NCBI RefSeq assembly: GCF_001429605.1
Contig: NZ_LMSS01000003.1
Span: 62,001-126,000, forward strand
DNA length: 64,000 nt
DNA from: Phycicoccus sp. Soil802
Lineage (GTDB): Bacteria; Actinomycetota; Actinomycetes; Actinomycetales; Dermatophilaceae
Direction: 5' to 3'
Both the position numbers and the translations under genes were made by a program. Positions 1 through 8,339 of the stretch are shown in pieces. The notes below the pieces were generated by a model, which saw nothing but the letters and a program-made list of their open reading frames with translations, did no database searches and was not told where the DNA came from. Position 1 is the first letter of the stretch, and each line of letters starts with the position of its first letter.

Positions 1-1779
1 CGACGCGGCGGCGATCTTGCCCTCGTAGAAGTCGCGGTCCTTGGCCGAAACACCTTCCGTCCCAAGGGCCTTGGCGGCCACCGAGGCCTGTCGCAGCAAC
101 AGCCAGCCGATGATCAGGTCGCCGGCGGACAACAGGAGGCGGGAGGTGTTCTGGCCGACCTTGTAGAGGTTGGTGACGTCGCCACCGTCCTGCCGCGGGT
201 CGGACTTCATCAGCTCACCGACCATGTAGCCGAGGATGCCCTGGACGTCCTCGAGGCCCTTGCCGAGCAGCTCGCGCTCGGTGTCGAGGCGCCCGCCGTC
301 GGCCCCGAGGTCCTTGGCGAACTCCTGCACCTGCAAGGCCACGTGGGAGAGGGCCTGGGCCTTGTCGCGGATGATCTTGCGGAAGAAGAAGTCGAGGCCC
401 TGGATGGCGGTGGTGCCCTCGTAGAGGGTGTCGATCTTCGCGTCGCGGATGTACTGCTCGATCGGGTACTCCTGCAGAAAGCCGGAGCCGCCGAGGGTCT
501 GGAGCGACTCGGTGCCGAGCAGCACCCAGGCGCGCTCGGAGCCGACGCCCTTGACGATGGGGAGCAGCAGGTCGTTGACCCGGTTGGCCATCTCGGCCGG
601 GGTGTCTGCGGCGATCGCCTCGGAGCCGGACTCGAGGAAGGCCTGGTGGACGGTGTCCTGCTGGGTCGCGGTGTACATCACCAGGGCGCGCAGGCCCTCG
701 GCGTAGGCCTTCTGCGTCATCAGGGAGCGGCGGACGTCGGGGTGGTGGGTGATCGTGACGCGCGGCGCGGCCTTGTCGGTCTGCTGCGTCAGGTCGGCGC
801 CCTGGACGCGCTCCTTGGCGTAGTCGAGCGCGTTGAGGTACGCGGTCGACAGGGTCGAGATCGCCTTGGTGCCCACCAGCATGCGCGCGTGCTCGATGAC
901 GCGGAACATCTGCGCGATGCCGTCATGGGTGTCGCCGAGCAGGGTGCCGACAGCGGGCGCCTTGTCGCCGAACGTGATCTCGCAGGTCGTGGAGACCTTG
1001 AGGCCCATCTTGTGCTCGAGGTTGGTGACGTTGGCGCCGTTGCGCTCGCCCAGCTCACCGGTCTCGAGGTCGATCTGGAACTTCGGGACGATGAAGAGCG
1101 ACAGTCCCTTGGTGCCGGGGCCGGCGCCCTCGGGGCGGGCCAGCACGAAGTGGATGACGTTGTCGGTCATGTCGGACTCACCGGAGGTGATGAACCGCTT
1201 GACGCCCGTGACGTTCCAGGTGCCGTCGGCGTTCTCGGTGGCCTTGGTGCGGCCGGCGCCCACGTCGGAGCCGGCATCGGGCTCGGTCAGCACCATCGTG
1301 CAGTGCCAGCCCTTCTCGACGATCCAGTGGGCGAGCTTCTTCTGCTCGTCGTTGCCGAGGATGTAGAGGAGGTTGGCGAACGAGTAGGAGGCCGCGAACA
1401 TCGCGATCGCCGGGTTGGCGCCGAGCACCATCTCGTTCATGGCCCACTTGAGGCTGGGGGGAGCGACGGTGCCGTCGAGCTCGGCCGGCACGTCGACGCT
1501 CCAGAAGCCGGAGTCGACGTACGCCTGGTAGCTCTTCTTGAACGACTCGGGCATGGTCACCGAGTAGGTCTGCGGGTCGTAGACCGGCGGGTTGCGGTCG
1601 GCGTCCGAGAAGGACTCGGCCAGCTCGTGCTCGGCGAGGCGCGACACCTCCTTGAGCATCTCGCGGGCGGTGTCCGGGTCCACCTCCGAGTAGTGGCCCT
1701 GACCCAGCACCTCGCCGCGGCCGAAGACCTCGAAGAGGTTGAACTCCAGGTCGCGCAGGTTGCTCTTGTAGTGGCCCAT
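1..1779 (-). CDS. Acyl-CoA dehydrogenase, FadE5-like (3' end outside window)
   Basis: Flavin-dependent acyl-CoA dehydrogenase of fatty-acid beta-oxidation. The frame is open for 593 codons from an ATG at 1779 to the window edge, so the C-terminus is missing. The N-terminus ([14 protein letters not shown]) resembles the short extra N-terminal domain of the roughly 600-residue FadE5 subgroup. The central block contains the FAD/substrate motif TEPDAGSD and the FITSGE strand. The segment [12 protein letters not shown] carries the glutamate that serves as catalytic base in this family. It is transcribed away from the DUF6584 gene, and a TACCGGC/GCCGGTA inverted repeat lies in its upstream region. 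Family assignment is secure; acyl-chain preference cannot be read. Confidence 0.93.
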   Translation of the reverse strand, partial: MGHYKSNLRDLEFNLFEVFGRGEVLGQGHYSEVDPDTAREMLKEVSRLAEHELAESFSDADRNPPVYDPQTYSVTMPESFKKSYQAYVDSGFWSVDVPAELDGTVAPPSLKWAMNEMVLGANPAIAMFAASYSFANLLYILGNDEQKKLAHWIVEKGWHCTMVLTEPDAGSDVGAGRTKATENADGTWNVTGVKRFITSGESDMTDNVIHFVLARPEGAGPGTKGLSLFIVPKFQIDLETGELGERNGANVTNLEHKMGLKVSTTCEITFGDKAPAVGTLLGDTHDGIAQMFRVIEHARMLVGTKAISTLSTAYLNALDYAKERVQGADLTQQTDKAAPRVTITHHPDVRRSLMTQKAYAEGLRALVMYTATQQDTVHQAFLESGSEAIAADTPAEMANRVNDLLLPIVKGVGSERAWVLLGTESLQTLGGSGFLQEYPIEQYIRDAKIDTLYEGTTAIQGLDFFFRKIIRDKAQALSHVALQVQEFAKDLGADGGRLDTERELLGKGLEDVQGILGYMVGELMKSDPRQDGGDVTNLYKVGQNTSRLLLSAGDLIIGWLLLRQASVAAKALGTEGVSAKDRDFYEGKIAAAS

Positions 1780-1830
1780 CGCGGGCACCTCCACGTCTCG
1801 AAACGTCGTTGTCGTCGTGCGTTCGTCCTG

Positions 1831-1855
1831 TACCGGCAGCGTGTACTGGCCGGTA
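1831..1855. promoter_or_regulatory. Inverted repeat upstream of fadE, candidate operator
   Basis: TACCGGC (1831-1837) and GCCGGTA (1849-1855) form a perfect 7-bp inverted repeat about 50 bp upstream of the acyl-CoA dehydrogenase start. The spacing is typical of a TetR-type operator. No regulator gene is adjacent, so the binding protein is unknown. Confidence 0.4.
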
Positions 1856-2006
1856 ACATCCATGATGCTACTGACGAGTAACGAATGCAAGGCGTCTGTG
1901 GGATTCCCCACCAAACGGACCACCCGGAGCAGGGCGATCGGGTATGCCGGGCCCGCACGGGAGGTGCCCGGGCGCCGGTTGGCGGCCACGCGGCATACTC
2001 ACGAGG

Positions 2007-2597
2007 GTGAGCGAGGAACCGCAGGAGCAGCCCGCGAGCCAGTCCAGTGGCGCCGTGCAGCGGGCCCGCGCCGACCTCGAGGCGGGTCGGGAGTGGAAGG
2101 CGCGCGAGCGGCTGGTCGGCCACCTTGCCGCGGAGTACGACGCGGAGGCGCTGGAGCTGCTCGGTGAGGTGAGCTACGCCATGCGCGACCTGCCGGCAGC
2201 GGGGGCGGCGTGGTTCGGCACGACCCGGCGCGGCAAGGACGTCGACGAGTCGGTCGAGGCGTGGCGCGAGCGGCACGGGGACCACTTCGCCCAGATGTGG
2301 AGCAGCCTGCCGCGGTCGGTGCGCGAGCTCGAGGGCAACAAGCGGGTGGATGCGCTGCGGCGCCGCGCCGAGCAGGTCGGCAGCTCCGGCGGGGCCGGGG
2401 GGGCGAGCAGCCCGGCACCGCCGGGACAGCCGAGGCCGGGCCAACCACGGCCGGGCCAGGCCCGCGCCTCCTCGGCGGACGACTCCGGTGAGGGCACCGA
2501 CGCGGCCACGGTCATCGCCCTCGCCCTGGGCGTGCTGTTCGTGGCGTGCGCCGTGATCGGGCTCGTCACCGTGCTCGGCTGGCTGGTGCCCGGATGA
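2007..2597 (+). CDS. DUF6584-type protein with C-terminal membrane helix
   Basis: I chose the GTG at 2007 (VSEEPQEQ), because the upstream in-frame extension is arginine/proline-rich and lies in the promoter region. Residues about 15-110 form a helical block (RARADLEAGREWKARERLVG...) that resembles the actinobacterial DUF6584 family from memory. A Pro/Gly/Ala-rich linker follows with PGQPRPGQ repeats, and the last 30 residues form one hydrophobic helix (ALALGVLFVACAVIGLVTVL). The protein is probably tail-anchored with its soluble domain in the cytoplasm. Its stop overlaps the start of the kinase gene by 4 nt (ATGA), so the two are co-translated. Function unknown. Confidence 0.75.
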   Translation: MSEEPQEQPASQSSGAVQRARADLEAGREWKARERLVGHLAAEYDAEALELLGEVSYAMRDLPAAGAAWFGTTRRGKDVDESVEAWRERHGDHFAQMWSSLPRSVRELEGNKRVDALRRRAEQVGSSGGAGGASSPAPPGQPRPGQPRPGQARASSADDSGEGTDAATVIALALGVLFVACAVIGLVTVLGWLVPG

Positions 2598-3292
2598 GCG
2601 GCGAGCCCTCGGTCAGCGTGGGAGGTCCGCCACTGGTGCGGCCGGCAGTGGTGGCGCAGGTGGCCGACTCCGTGCCCGTCGCGGTGGGGGAGGACTGCGT
2701 GCGGGTGGCGGTCGACGGGGTCGACGGGTCGGGCAAGACGGTCTTCGCCCACGAGCTCGCCGCAGAGCTGGCCGCGCGTGGCCGGTCGGTGGTGCGGGTC
2801 AGTGCCGACGACTGGCACCAGGTGCGCGAGCTCCGCTACGCCCGGGGCCGCACGTCGCCGGAAGGCTTCTGGCTCGACTCCTACGACTACCCGCGGCTGC
2901 GGGCCGAGGTGCTCGACCCGCTCGGGCCGGGTGGCTCGCGGGACTACCGGCCGCGGGGCCACGACCTCGAGACCGACGACGTGCTGACCGGTCCGACGAC
3001 CCGCGCACCGGCCGGTTCGGTGGTGCTGGTCGACGGGCTGTTCCTGCAGCGGGCCGAGCTGGAGGGCTGCTTCGAGCTCGCGATCTGGCTGGACGTGCCG
3101 TTCGAGGAGACCGCCGCGCGGATGGCGGAGCGCGACGGCACCCCGCCCGACCCCGAGGACCCGACCATGCAGCGCTACGTCGGGGCCCAGCGCACCTACT
3201 TCGAGCAGCGCTCCCCGTGGACGCGCGCCGACCTGGTCGTCGACAACACCGATCTGGCCGCTCCCTTCGTCGTCACCGGCCGGTTCGACTGA
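2594..3292 (+). CDS. Uridine kinase-like P-loop NTPase
   Basis: Cytosolic P-loop kinase of 232 residues. Walker A is GVDGSGKT at residues 42-49. The lid/substrate region has the DDWH, YDYPRL and TRAPAGSVVLVDGLFLQ motifs seen in uridine kinase/phosphoribulokinase-like proteins. The C-terminal YFEQRSPWTRADLVVDN is typical of actinobacterial 'uridine kinase family' proteins annotated without experiments. The start at 2594 overlaps the upstream stop (ATGA). The substrate could be a nucleoside or another small alcohol. The family is clear; the reaction is inferred. Confidence 0.8.
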   Translation: MSGEPSVSVGGPPLVRPAVVAQVADSVPVAVGEDCVRVAVDGVDGSGKTVFAHELAAELAARGRSVVRVSADDWHQVRELRYARGRTSPEGFWLDSYDYPRLRAEVLDPLGPGGSRDYRPRGHDLETDDVLTGPTTRAPAGSVVLVDGLFLQRAELEGCFELAIWLDVPFEETAARMAERDGTPPDPEDPTMQRYVGAQRTYFEQRSPWTRADLVVDNTDLAAPFVVTGRFD

Positions 3293-3395
3293 CCGGGGGC
3301 GGCTCACGCAGCCATGACTGACGCTGCCGTGACCGACGCTGTGCGCTCCGGCGTGGGTGCTTCGCCGTGTCGGTGCCCCGTGTCACCCTCGGGGC

Positions 3396-3587
3396 ATGGA
3401 CAACCTCTCGGACGTGCTGCTGCTCCGCGCAGTCCAGGCCTGGTGCGACGTGTGCCTGGGCGAGCGCATCCTCGTGCCGGTCGTCGACGAGCTTCCCGGT
3501 GGGTTCTGCTGCACGGTCTGCGACACCGCGGTCTTCTCGGGCCTGGACGACCTGCCCGCCGTCGCCGCACTGCGCCGCTCCGCCTGA
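3396..3587 (+). CDS. Small zinc-ribbon-like protein (63 aa)
   Basis: A 63-residue protein starting at ATG 3396. It carries two CxxC knuckles, CDVC at about residues 17-20 and CTVC near residue 38, the usual spacing of a zinc ribbon. Codon use matches neighbouring real genes and the frame ends just before a stem-loop. No other domain is visible. It could be a nucleic-acid- or protein-binding microprotein. It is a separate unit from the kinase, about 100 nt downstream. Confidence 0.6.
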   Translation: MDNLSDVLLLRAVQAWCDVCLGERILVPVVDELPGGFCCTVCDTAVFSGLDDLPAVAALRRSA

Positions 3588-3597
3588 CCTGACGGCA

Positions 3598-3641
3598 TTC
3601 GAGGTGAACCCGCCGGGATTCTCGGCCACGTTTACCTCGAA
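3598..3641. terminator. Stem-loop between convergent genes
   Basis: TTCGAGGTGAA (3598-3608) pairs with TTTACCTCGAA (3631-3641), an 11-bp stem with one G-U pair around a 22-nt loop. It sits exactly between the ends of the zinc-ribbon gene and the convergent mocR-type gene. There is no T-tract; this is probably a bidirectional stem-loop terminator. Confidence 0.5.
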
Positions 3642-5047
3642 CCGGGGAGCTCCAGGGCTTCGCCGAGGATCCGCGCGGCGTCGGGGAAGGCGCTGGGGTT
3701 GGGGCCGCTGTAGTTGAGCCGCAGGAACGGACCGGCCGGCTCGGCCGGGAACCACTCGGTGCCCGGCGCGATGAGCAGACCACCTCGTTCGCAGCGGGTC
3801 ACGAGGTCGGTGAGGTCGGTGCCGTCGGGCAGGCGCACCCAGAGGTTGAGACCACCCGTCGGCACCTGCTCCACGTGGGCCTGCGGGGCGTGGGTGTGGA
3901 GGCTGTCGAGCAGCAGGTCGCGACGGGCTCGGAGCTGCTCGCGGACGCTGCGCAGGTGGGTCTGCCAGGCCGGCTGGGTGACCACGTCCAGTGCGGCGGC
4001 CTGGAGCAGGCCGCTGACGTACATCGAGTCGGCGCCGCGGTCCACCAGGATCCGCTCACGCGCGGGGCCACGGGCGATGACGGCAGCGATGCGCAGCGCG
4101 GGAGAGACGCTCTTGGTGAGCGAGCGCAGGTAGATCACGTGGCCCGAATCATCCTGCGCCGCAACGGGTCTAGGTGTCGAGGTGATCCCGAAGTCGTGGG
4201 CCCAGTCGTCCTCGACCAAGAATGCCCCGTGGTCGCGCACCACCTCCAGCACCTGCTCAGCGCGCTCGACCGACCACTGCGCGCCGGTCGGGTTGGCGTA
4301 GTTGGGCTGCCCGTAGAAGAGGCGTGCGCCGCTCTCCTCGAAGGCCCGGGCCAGCTCGTCGGGGTCCGGTCCGTCCGGCCCCGACGGGACCGGCACCACC
4401 CGCACCCCCGCCTGGGCCGCGGCGGTGATGGCGCCCCAGTAGGTCGGCGACTCCATGAGCACGGGCTGACCGACGGCGACGAGGGCACGGAAGAGCGAGC
4501 TCAGCCCGCTCTGGCTGCCGGGCAGCACGATGACGTCGCTGGGCGAGGGCGGCGTGACGCCGACCGGGCTCGCCGCCCCGAGCTCGTGGGCGAACCACGA
4601 CTGGAGCTCGGGCAGCCCCGCGACGGGCGGCCTGGACAGCGTGGTGTCCCCGCGCACCGCGCGGGTGAGGGCGGAGCGCACCAGCCGCTCGGGCAGCAGC
4701 TCGCGCTCGGGATAGCCGGAGTGCAGGGCGATGATGTCGTTGGGCGCGCTGCGCATCGCGGTCGAGACCGCAGGGGTGCGCGACTGGGGTGCCCGCAGTG
4801 CCGCGGTCTGCCAGCCGTAGTCGGAGGGCCGCGCAGTCCGCACGGCCCGCACGAAGGTGCCGACCCCCGGCCGGCTCTCGACCAGCCCCTGCGCGGTCAG
4901 CTCGCGCAGCGCCCGCTGCACGGTGACCGGGCTGGCCTGGTGGCGCGCGACGAGGGTGCGGGTCGACGGCAGCCGCGCGCCGGGCGGGGCGTCCGCGATC
5001 CAGTCACGGAGTGTCGCCGCGATCCGTGAACTGCTATCGTCGTTCAT
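3632..5047 (-). CDS. MocR-family regulator (GntR wHTH + aminotransferase fold)
   Basis: A 471-residue PLP-dependent transcription factor. The N-terminal winged helix (about 1-75) contains LPSTRTLVARHQASPVTVQR and GLVESRPGVGTFV. The rest is a class I aminotransferase fold: LPGSQSGLSSLF, NYANPTGAQWS, VEDDWAHDFG and YLRSLTKSVSP, whose lysine should bind PLP. The start is ATG 5047, giving the normal GntR N-terminus; the frame runs on upstream but into the divergent gene. It faces an EamA exporter, a common arrangement in which MocR controls the neighbouring transporter. The start codons overlap by 2 nt and a palindrome covers its own -10, suggesting autoregulation. The ligand is unknown, probably an amino compound. 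Confidence 0.9.
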   Translation of the reverse strand: MNDDSSSRIAATLRDWIADAPPGARLPSTRTLVARHQASPVTVQRALRELTAQGLVESRPGVGTFVRAVRTARPSDYGWQTAALRAPQSRTPAVSTAMRSAPNDIIALHSGYPERELLPERLVRSALTRAVRGDTTLSRPPVAGLPELQSWFAHELGAASPVGVTPPSPSDVIVLPGSQSGLSSLFRALVAVGQPVLMESPTYWGAITAAAQAGVRVVPVPSGPDGPDPDELARAFEESGARLFYGQPNYANPTGAQWSVERAEQVLEVVRDHGAFLVEDDWAHDFGITSTPRPVAAQDDSGHVIYLRSLTKSVSPALRIAAVIARGPARERILVDRGADSMYVSGLLQAAALDVVTQPAWQTHLRSVREQLRARRDLLLDSLHTHAPQAHVEQVPTGGLNLWVRLPDGTDLTDLVTRCERGGLLIAPGTEWFPAEPAGPFLRLNYSGPNPSAFPDAARILGEALELPGSR

Positions 5048-5069
5048 GACGCAGCATAGTAGCGCTACT
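5034..5069. promoter_or_regulatory. Back-to-back leaderless promoters and MocR operator
   Basis: The plus strand has TATCGT at 5034-5039, a TANNNT -10 placed so transcription would begin at or next to ATG 5046. The minus strand has TACTAT (5061 to 5056), placed so transcription would begin at ATG 5047. The perfect 12-bp palindrome AGTAGCGCTACT (5058-5069) overlaps the minus-strand -10. I infer two leaderless transcripts and a MocR binding site. Confidence 0.55.
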
Positions 5070-5996
5070 CTCCCGGCATCGCTGGTGCTACCCGCTCGTG
5101 CCTCGGTGGGCCTCTGGTGGGGTCTGGTCGGAGTAGCAGCCTTTTCGTTCACGGTCCCGTTCACGCGCGTGGCGGTCGGCGGCCTGTCGCCCCTCTTCAT
5201 CGGGTCCGGTCGCGCTGTGGTGGCTGCCGTCCTCGCCGCCGTCGCGCTCGAGGCGACCCGCCAGCGTAGGCCGCGTGGTCGCCAGTGGACGCGGCTCGCC
5301 GTCGTGGGCGCCGGGGTCGTCATCGGCTTCCCGCTGCTGACGTCCTATGCGCTGACCACCGCTCCCGCGAGCCACGGCGCCGTCGTCATCGCCCTGCTCC
5401 CGGCAGCCACCGCCACGATGGCCGTGCTGCGCGGGCACGAGCGCCCGCCCGTGTCGTTCTGGGTGATCGCGGTGGTCGGCGCACTCGCCGCGATGGGCTT
5501 CGCGTCGGCCCAGTGGGGCGGTCTGGGCCAGCTGCGCTGGTCGGACCTGCTGCTGTTCGGGGCCGTGGTGGCTGCCGCGATCGGTTACGCCGAGGGTGGG
5601 CTGCTCGCCCGCGAGCTCGGGGCGTGGCAGACCGTGTCGTGGGCGCTCGTGCTCTGCTCGCCGCTGATGGTCGTCCTGGCTGTCCTGTCCATCAGCCACC
5701 AGGCTCCGTCGGCCACCGGCGTGCAGTGGGCAGCCTTCGCCTACCTCGGCGTCGTCAGCATGTTCCTCGGCTTCTTCGCCTGGTACCACGGACTCGCGAT
5801 CGGCCCGATGGCCCACGTGAGCCAGGTCCAGCTCGTCCAGCCGGTCCTGTCCATCTCGTGGGCGGCGCTCCTCCTGGGCGAGGAGCTGACCTGGACCACG
5901 GTCGTCGGTGGACTGGTCGTGATCGCGTGTGCCGGCGCGGCCGTGCGGGTGCGACTCGGCATCCCCACGCTGCCCGGTGCGGGGAGAGGAGACTGA
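5046..5996 (+). CDS. EamA/DMT-family exporter
   Basis: A 316-residue membrane protein with about ten hydrophobic helices in two EamA repeats. The first starts GLWWGLVGVAAFSFTVPFTRVA; the second contains AYLGVVSMFLGFFAWYHGLA and ends in QLVQPVLSISWAALLLGE, a typical drug/metabolite transporter signature. ATG 5046 is the first start; GTG codons near 5088 and 5106 are alternatives that would restore a leader. Divergent from the MocR gene and 4 nt upstream of the PaiB-like gene. Likely exports a metabolite sensed by MocR. Confidence 0.85.
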   Translation: MTQHSSATLPASLVLPARASVGLWWGLVGVAAFSFTVPFTRVAVGGLSPLFIGSGRAVVAAVLAAVALEATRQRRPRGRQWTRLAVVGAGVVIGFPLLTSYALTTAPASHGAVVIALLPAATATMAVLRGHERPPVSFWVIAVVGALAAMGFASAQWGGLGQLRWSDLLLFGAVVAAAIGYAEGGLLARELGAWQTVSWALVLCSPLMVVLAVLSISHQAPSATGVQWAAFAYLGVVSMFLGFFAWYHGLAIGPMAHVSQVQLVQPVLSISWAALLLGEELTWTTVVGGLVVIACAGAAVRVRLGIPTLPGAGRGD

Positions 5997-6000
5997 CGCC

Positions 6001-6633
6001 ATGTACGTGCCGCACGTCAATGCCCTGGACGACGAGCCGACGATCCGCGCCATGGTCGCGGAGATCGGCTCGGCGCAGCTGGTCACGACCGGTGCCGACG
6101 GCTACCCGCTGGCGACGCTGCTGCCGGTGGTCTGGCGCGGTGACACCGTCATCGCCCACTTCGCCCGGGCCAACGAGCACTGGAAGGCGATCGGTGCCGA
6201 CCAGCCCGCGCTGCTCGTCGTGACCGGGCCGCAGGCCTACATCTCGCCGACCTGGTACGCGGCCAAGGCCGAGCACGGCCGGGTCGTGCCGACCTGGAAC
6301 TACTCGGTCGTCCAGCTGACCGGGCGCGCGACGGTGCACGACGACGTCGAGTGGTTGCAGGGCGCGCTCGACGACCTGGTCGAGCACCACGAGGGGCATC
6401 GCGAGGCGCCGTGGCACCGCACGGATGCGCCCGAGAGGTACATCAGCGGCCAGCTGCGCGCCATCGTCGGGCTCGAGTTCGCGGTGGAGCGCGTGGAGGC
6501 CAAGGCCAAGCTCAGCCAGAACCGGTCCGACGCCGACCGCGCCGGGGTCATCGCGGGGCTGGACGCCGAGACGTTACCCGACGCCCACGCCGTCGCCGGG
6601 CAGATGCGGACCGGAGTGCTGCACCGCGCCTGA
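6001..6633 (+). CDS. PaiB-type FMN-binding protein
   Basis: A 210-residue protein of the PaiB/FMN-binding split-barrel family. Diagnostic features are the N-terminal MYVPHVNALDD, the barrel motif LLPVVWRGDTVIAHFARANEHW, the strand GPQAYISPTWYAAK and VPTWNYSVVQLTGRA, followed by the C-terminal KAKLSQNRSDADRAGV. In Bacillus PaiB acts as a repressor, but most homologues are uncharacterised FMN-binding proteins. It starts 4 nt after the EamA gene and should be in the same operon. Confidence 0.88.
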   Translation: MYVPHVNALDDEPTIRAMVAEIGSAQLVTTGADGYPLATLLPVVWRGDTVIAHFARANEHWKAIGADQPALLVVTGPQAYISPTWYAAKAEHGRVVPTWNYSVVQLTGRATVHDDVEWLQGALDDLVEHHEGHREAPWHRTDAPERYISGQLRAIVGLEFAVERVEAKAKLSQNRSDADRAGVIAGLDAETLPDAHAVAGQMRTGVLHRA

Positions 6634-6648
6634 GCCGGCGGGCGGTCC

Positions 6649-7605
6649 TCAGCCGTCGCTGAAGGGGCCCGAGAACGTCGTGACCACCGGGCGCGGTGCG
6701 GTGTCGACGGCCAGCCGGAACACGTCGGGGCGGTGGTAGTGGCCGACCGGGTCGAACATCCGCCGCGCCGACTTGACCTTCCCGAGGTCGAGCTCGGCGA
6801 CGAGCACCGCCTCCTCGTGGCGCGATGGTCCCGCGAGGACCTCGCCGTTCGGCCCGACGATGACGGTGTTGCCGGGCTCCACCCACTCGGGGTCGTCGGC
6901 GTCCACGCGCCACACCCGGTCGCGGTCGGGGAAGTCCTCCGGGATCTGGTCGACCCGCACACAGGGGTTCACGCCGATCACGAAGCAGCGGCCCTCGCGG
7001 GCGATGTGGCGCATCGTCGCGACCCAACCGTCACCTTGCGCGAGGGTCGGCGCGACCCAGACGTCGACGCCCTGCGAGTAGAGGTAGAACCGCGCGAGCG
7101 GCATGTAGTTCTCCCAGCAGATCAGCCCGCCGAGCCGCCCGAACGACGTCGGGTAGGTGTCGAGCGTCGAGCCGTCGCCCATGCCCCAGACGGTGCGCTC
7201 CGAGCCCGTCGGCATCAGCTTGCGGTGCTTGCCCATCAGTGAGCCGTCGGGAGCGAAGTAGAGCACCGTGTTGTAGATCGTGCTGCCGGTCGGCTCGCGC
7301 TCGTCGATCCCGATGACGAGGTAGACGCCGGCCTCCTTGGCCGCCGCGCCCATCCGCCGGGTCGCGTCGCTCGGCACGACCACCGCCTGGTCGGCCAGCA
7401 GCTCGAACCACTTCTCGTCGCCGTCCCAGATCGGCACCCCGTCGATCCAGATCGGCGTGCCCGGCACGAACGCCTCGGGGAACACGACCAGGTCCGCTGC
7501 ACGCACCTCCGGGCTGGCCAGCAGTGCCTCGACCTTGGCGAGCGTCGCCGCACGATCCATGAGGACGTATGCCGCCTGCACGGCTGCAACGGTCAGCGTG
7601 GCCAT
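6649..7605 (-). CDS. Nitrilase
   Basis: Carbon-nitrogen hydrolase of 318 residues. The catalytic triad is visible: Glu44 in FPEAFVPG, Lys129 in KHRKLMPT and Cys163 in GGLICWENYMPLARF. The CWEN form of the cysteine loop is typical of true nitrilases (nitrile to acid plus ammonia) rather than amidases. ATG 7605 (MATLTVAAVQ) is the family-typical beginning; an upstream in-frame extension is not. It ends 15 nt from the convergent PaiB-like gene. Substrate range cannot be predicted. Confidence 0.92.
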   Translation of the reverse strand: MATLTVAAVQAAYVLMDRAATLAKVEALLASPEVRAADLVVFPEAFVPGTPIWIDGVPIWDGDEKWFELLADQAVVVPSDATRRMGAAAKEAGVYLVIGIDEREPTGSTIYNTVLYFAPDGSLMGKHRKLMPTGSERTVWGMGDGSTLDTYPTSFGRLGGLICWENYMPLARFYLYSQGVDVWVAPTLAQGDGWVATMRHIAREGRCFVIGVNPCVRVDQIPEDFPDRDRVWRVDADDPEWVEPGNTVIVGPNGEVLAGPSRHEEAVLVAELDLGKVKSARRMFDPVGHYHRPDVFRLAVDTAPRPVVTTFSGPFSDG

Positions 7606-7679
7606 CTCGGGCCTCCAGTCCTGCGAAGTGCGGCTCCCTGCTCCGACCACTCAGACGATGACCCTGCCCCGGTCCGCGG

Positions 7680-8255
7680 TCAAGGGTGGTCCTGGCGGAC
7701 GCGCCACTCCTCTGCCAGCAGCGCGTAGAGATAGCCGTCCATCCACTCCCCCGAAGGGTGCAGGGCGTCCTTGACGGCGTGCTGTTCACGCCGCATGCCC
7801 ACTCGCTCCATCAGCCGGTAGGAGGGGGCGTTGCCGACGAAGCAGTCAGCGGTCACGCGGTGCAGCCCCAGGTCCTCGAAGCAGATCCGCAGCGCTGCCT
7901 CGACCGCCTCGGTCGCGTAGCCCTGGCCGGTCTCCTCCGGTCGCAGGGCCCACCCGAGCTCGGCCTGGACGCCCTTGGCCCGATCCGCCAGCTGGGGAGG
8001 CGCCCACACGTCCCCGATCTTGATCATCAGGTCGCCGATGACCGCTCCCTCGCGCTCGATGACGAGCAACAGGTCGAGTCGTTCGGGCGCCGCGAACCGC
8101 TCGTGGAAGTCCTCCGGGGGCTCGCCGAGCCACTCGGTCACCAGTGACGAGCTGCGGTATGACAGAACGGCATCCGTGTCGTCGACCGTCGCCCTTCGAA
8201 GCGTCAGTCGCGCTGTGGACACCGGCCATTCGACGTCGGAGAGCTCTCTGGGCAC
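7680..8255 (-). CDS. GNAT acetyltransferase, RimJ/RimL type
   Basis: A 191-residue acetyltransferase. TARLTLRRATVDDTDAVLSY is the usual RimJ-like start. The acetyl-CoA-binding region is ALRPEETGQGYATEAVEAAL (a Q/RxxGxG/A-like loop), and the C-terminal HRVTADCFVGNAPSYRLMERVGM is the Asn/Tyr helix common to this group. Lies upstream of the nitrilase on the same strand with a 74-nt gap. Substrate unknown. Confidence 0.85.
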   Translation of the reverse strand: MPRELSDVEWPVSTARLTLRRATVDDTDAVLSYRSSSLVTEWLGEPPEDFHERFAAPERLDLLLVIEREGAVIGDLMIKIGDVWAPPQLADRAKGVQAELGWALRPEETGQGYATEAVEAALRICFEDLGLHRVTADCFVGNAPSYRLMERVGMRREQHAVKDALHPSGEWMDGYLYALLAEEWRVRQDHP

Positions 8256-8339
8256 GGTCCATTGTGCGCCACGGTCCAGTTCGTCGCGTCAGGTCAGCGC
8301 CAGAAGGTGGCGAGGTGCTCGGCCAGCGCGAACGAGCGG

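Noticed and set aside
343-1881. 512-codon plus-strand frame opposite fadE
   Set aside because: The minus strand encodes a clear acyl-CoA dehydrogenase with catalytic motifs; the plus frame is low-complexity Val/Leu/Gly/Asp-rich.
6001-6633. PaiB gene as part of a polyamine system
   Set aside because: No PaiA or polyamine gene is adjacent; the family has many members without that role.
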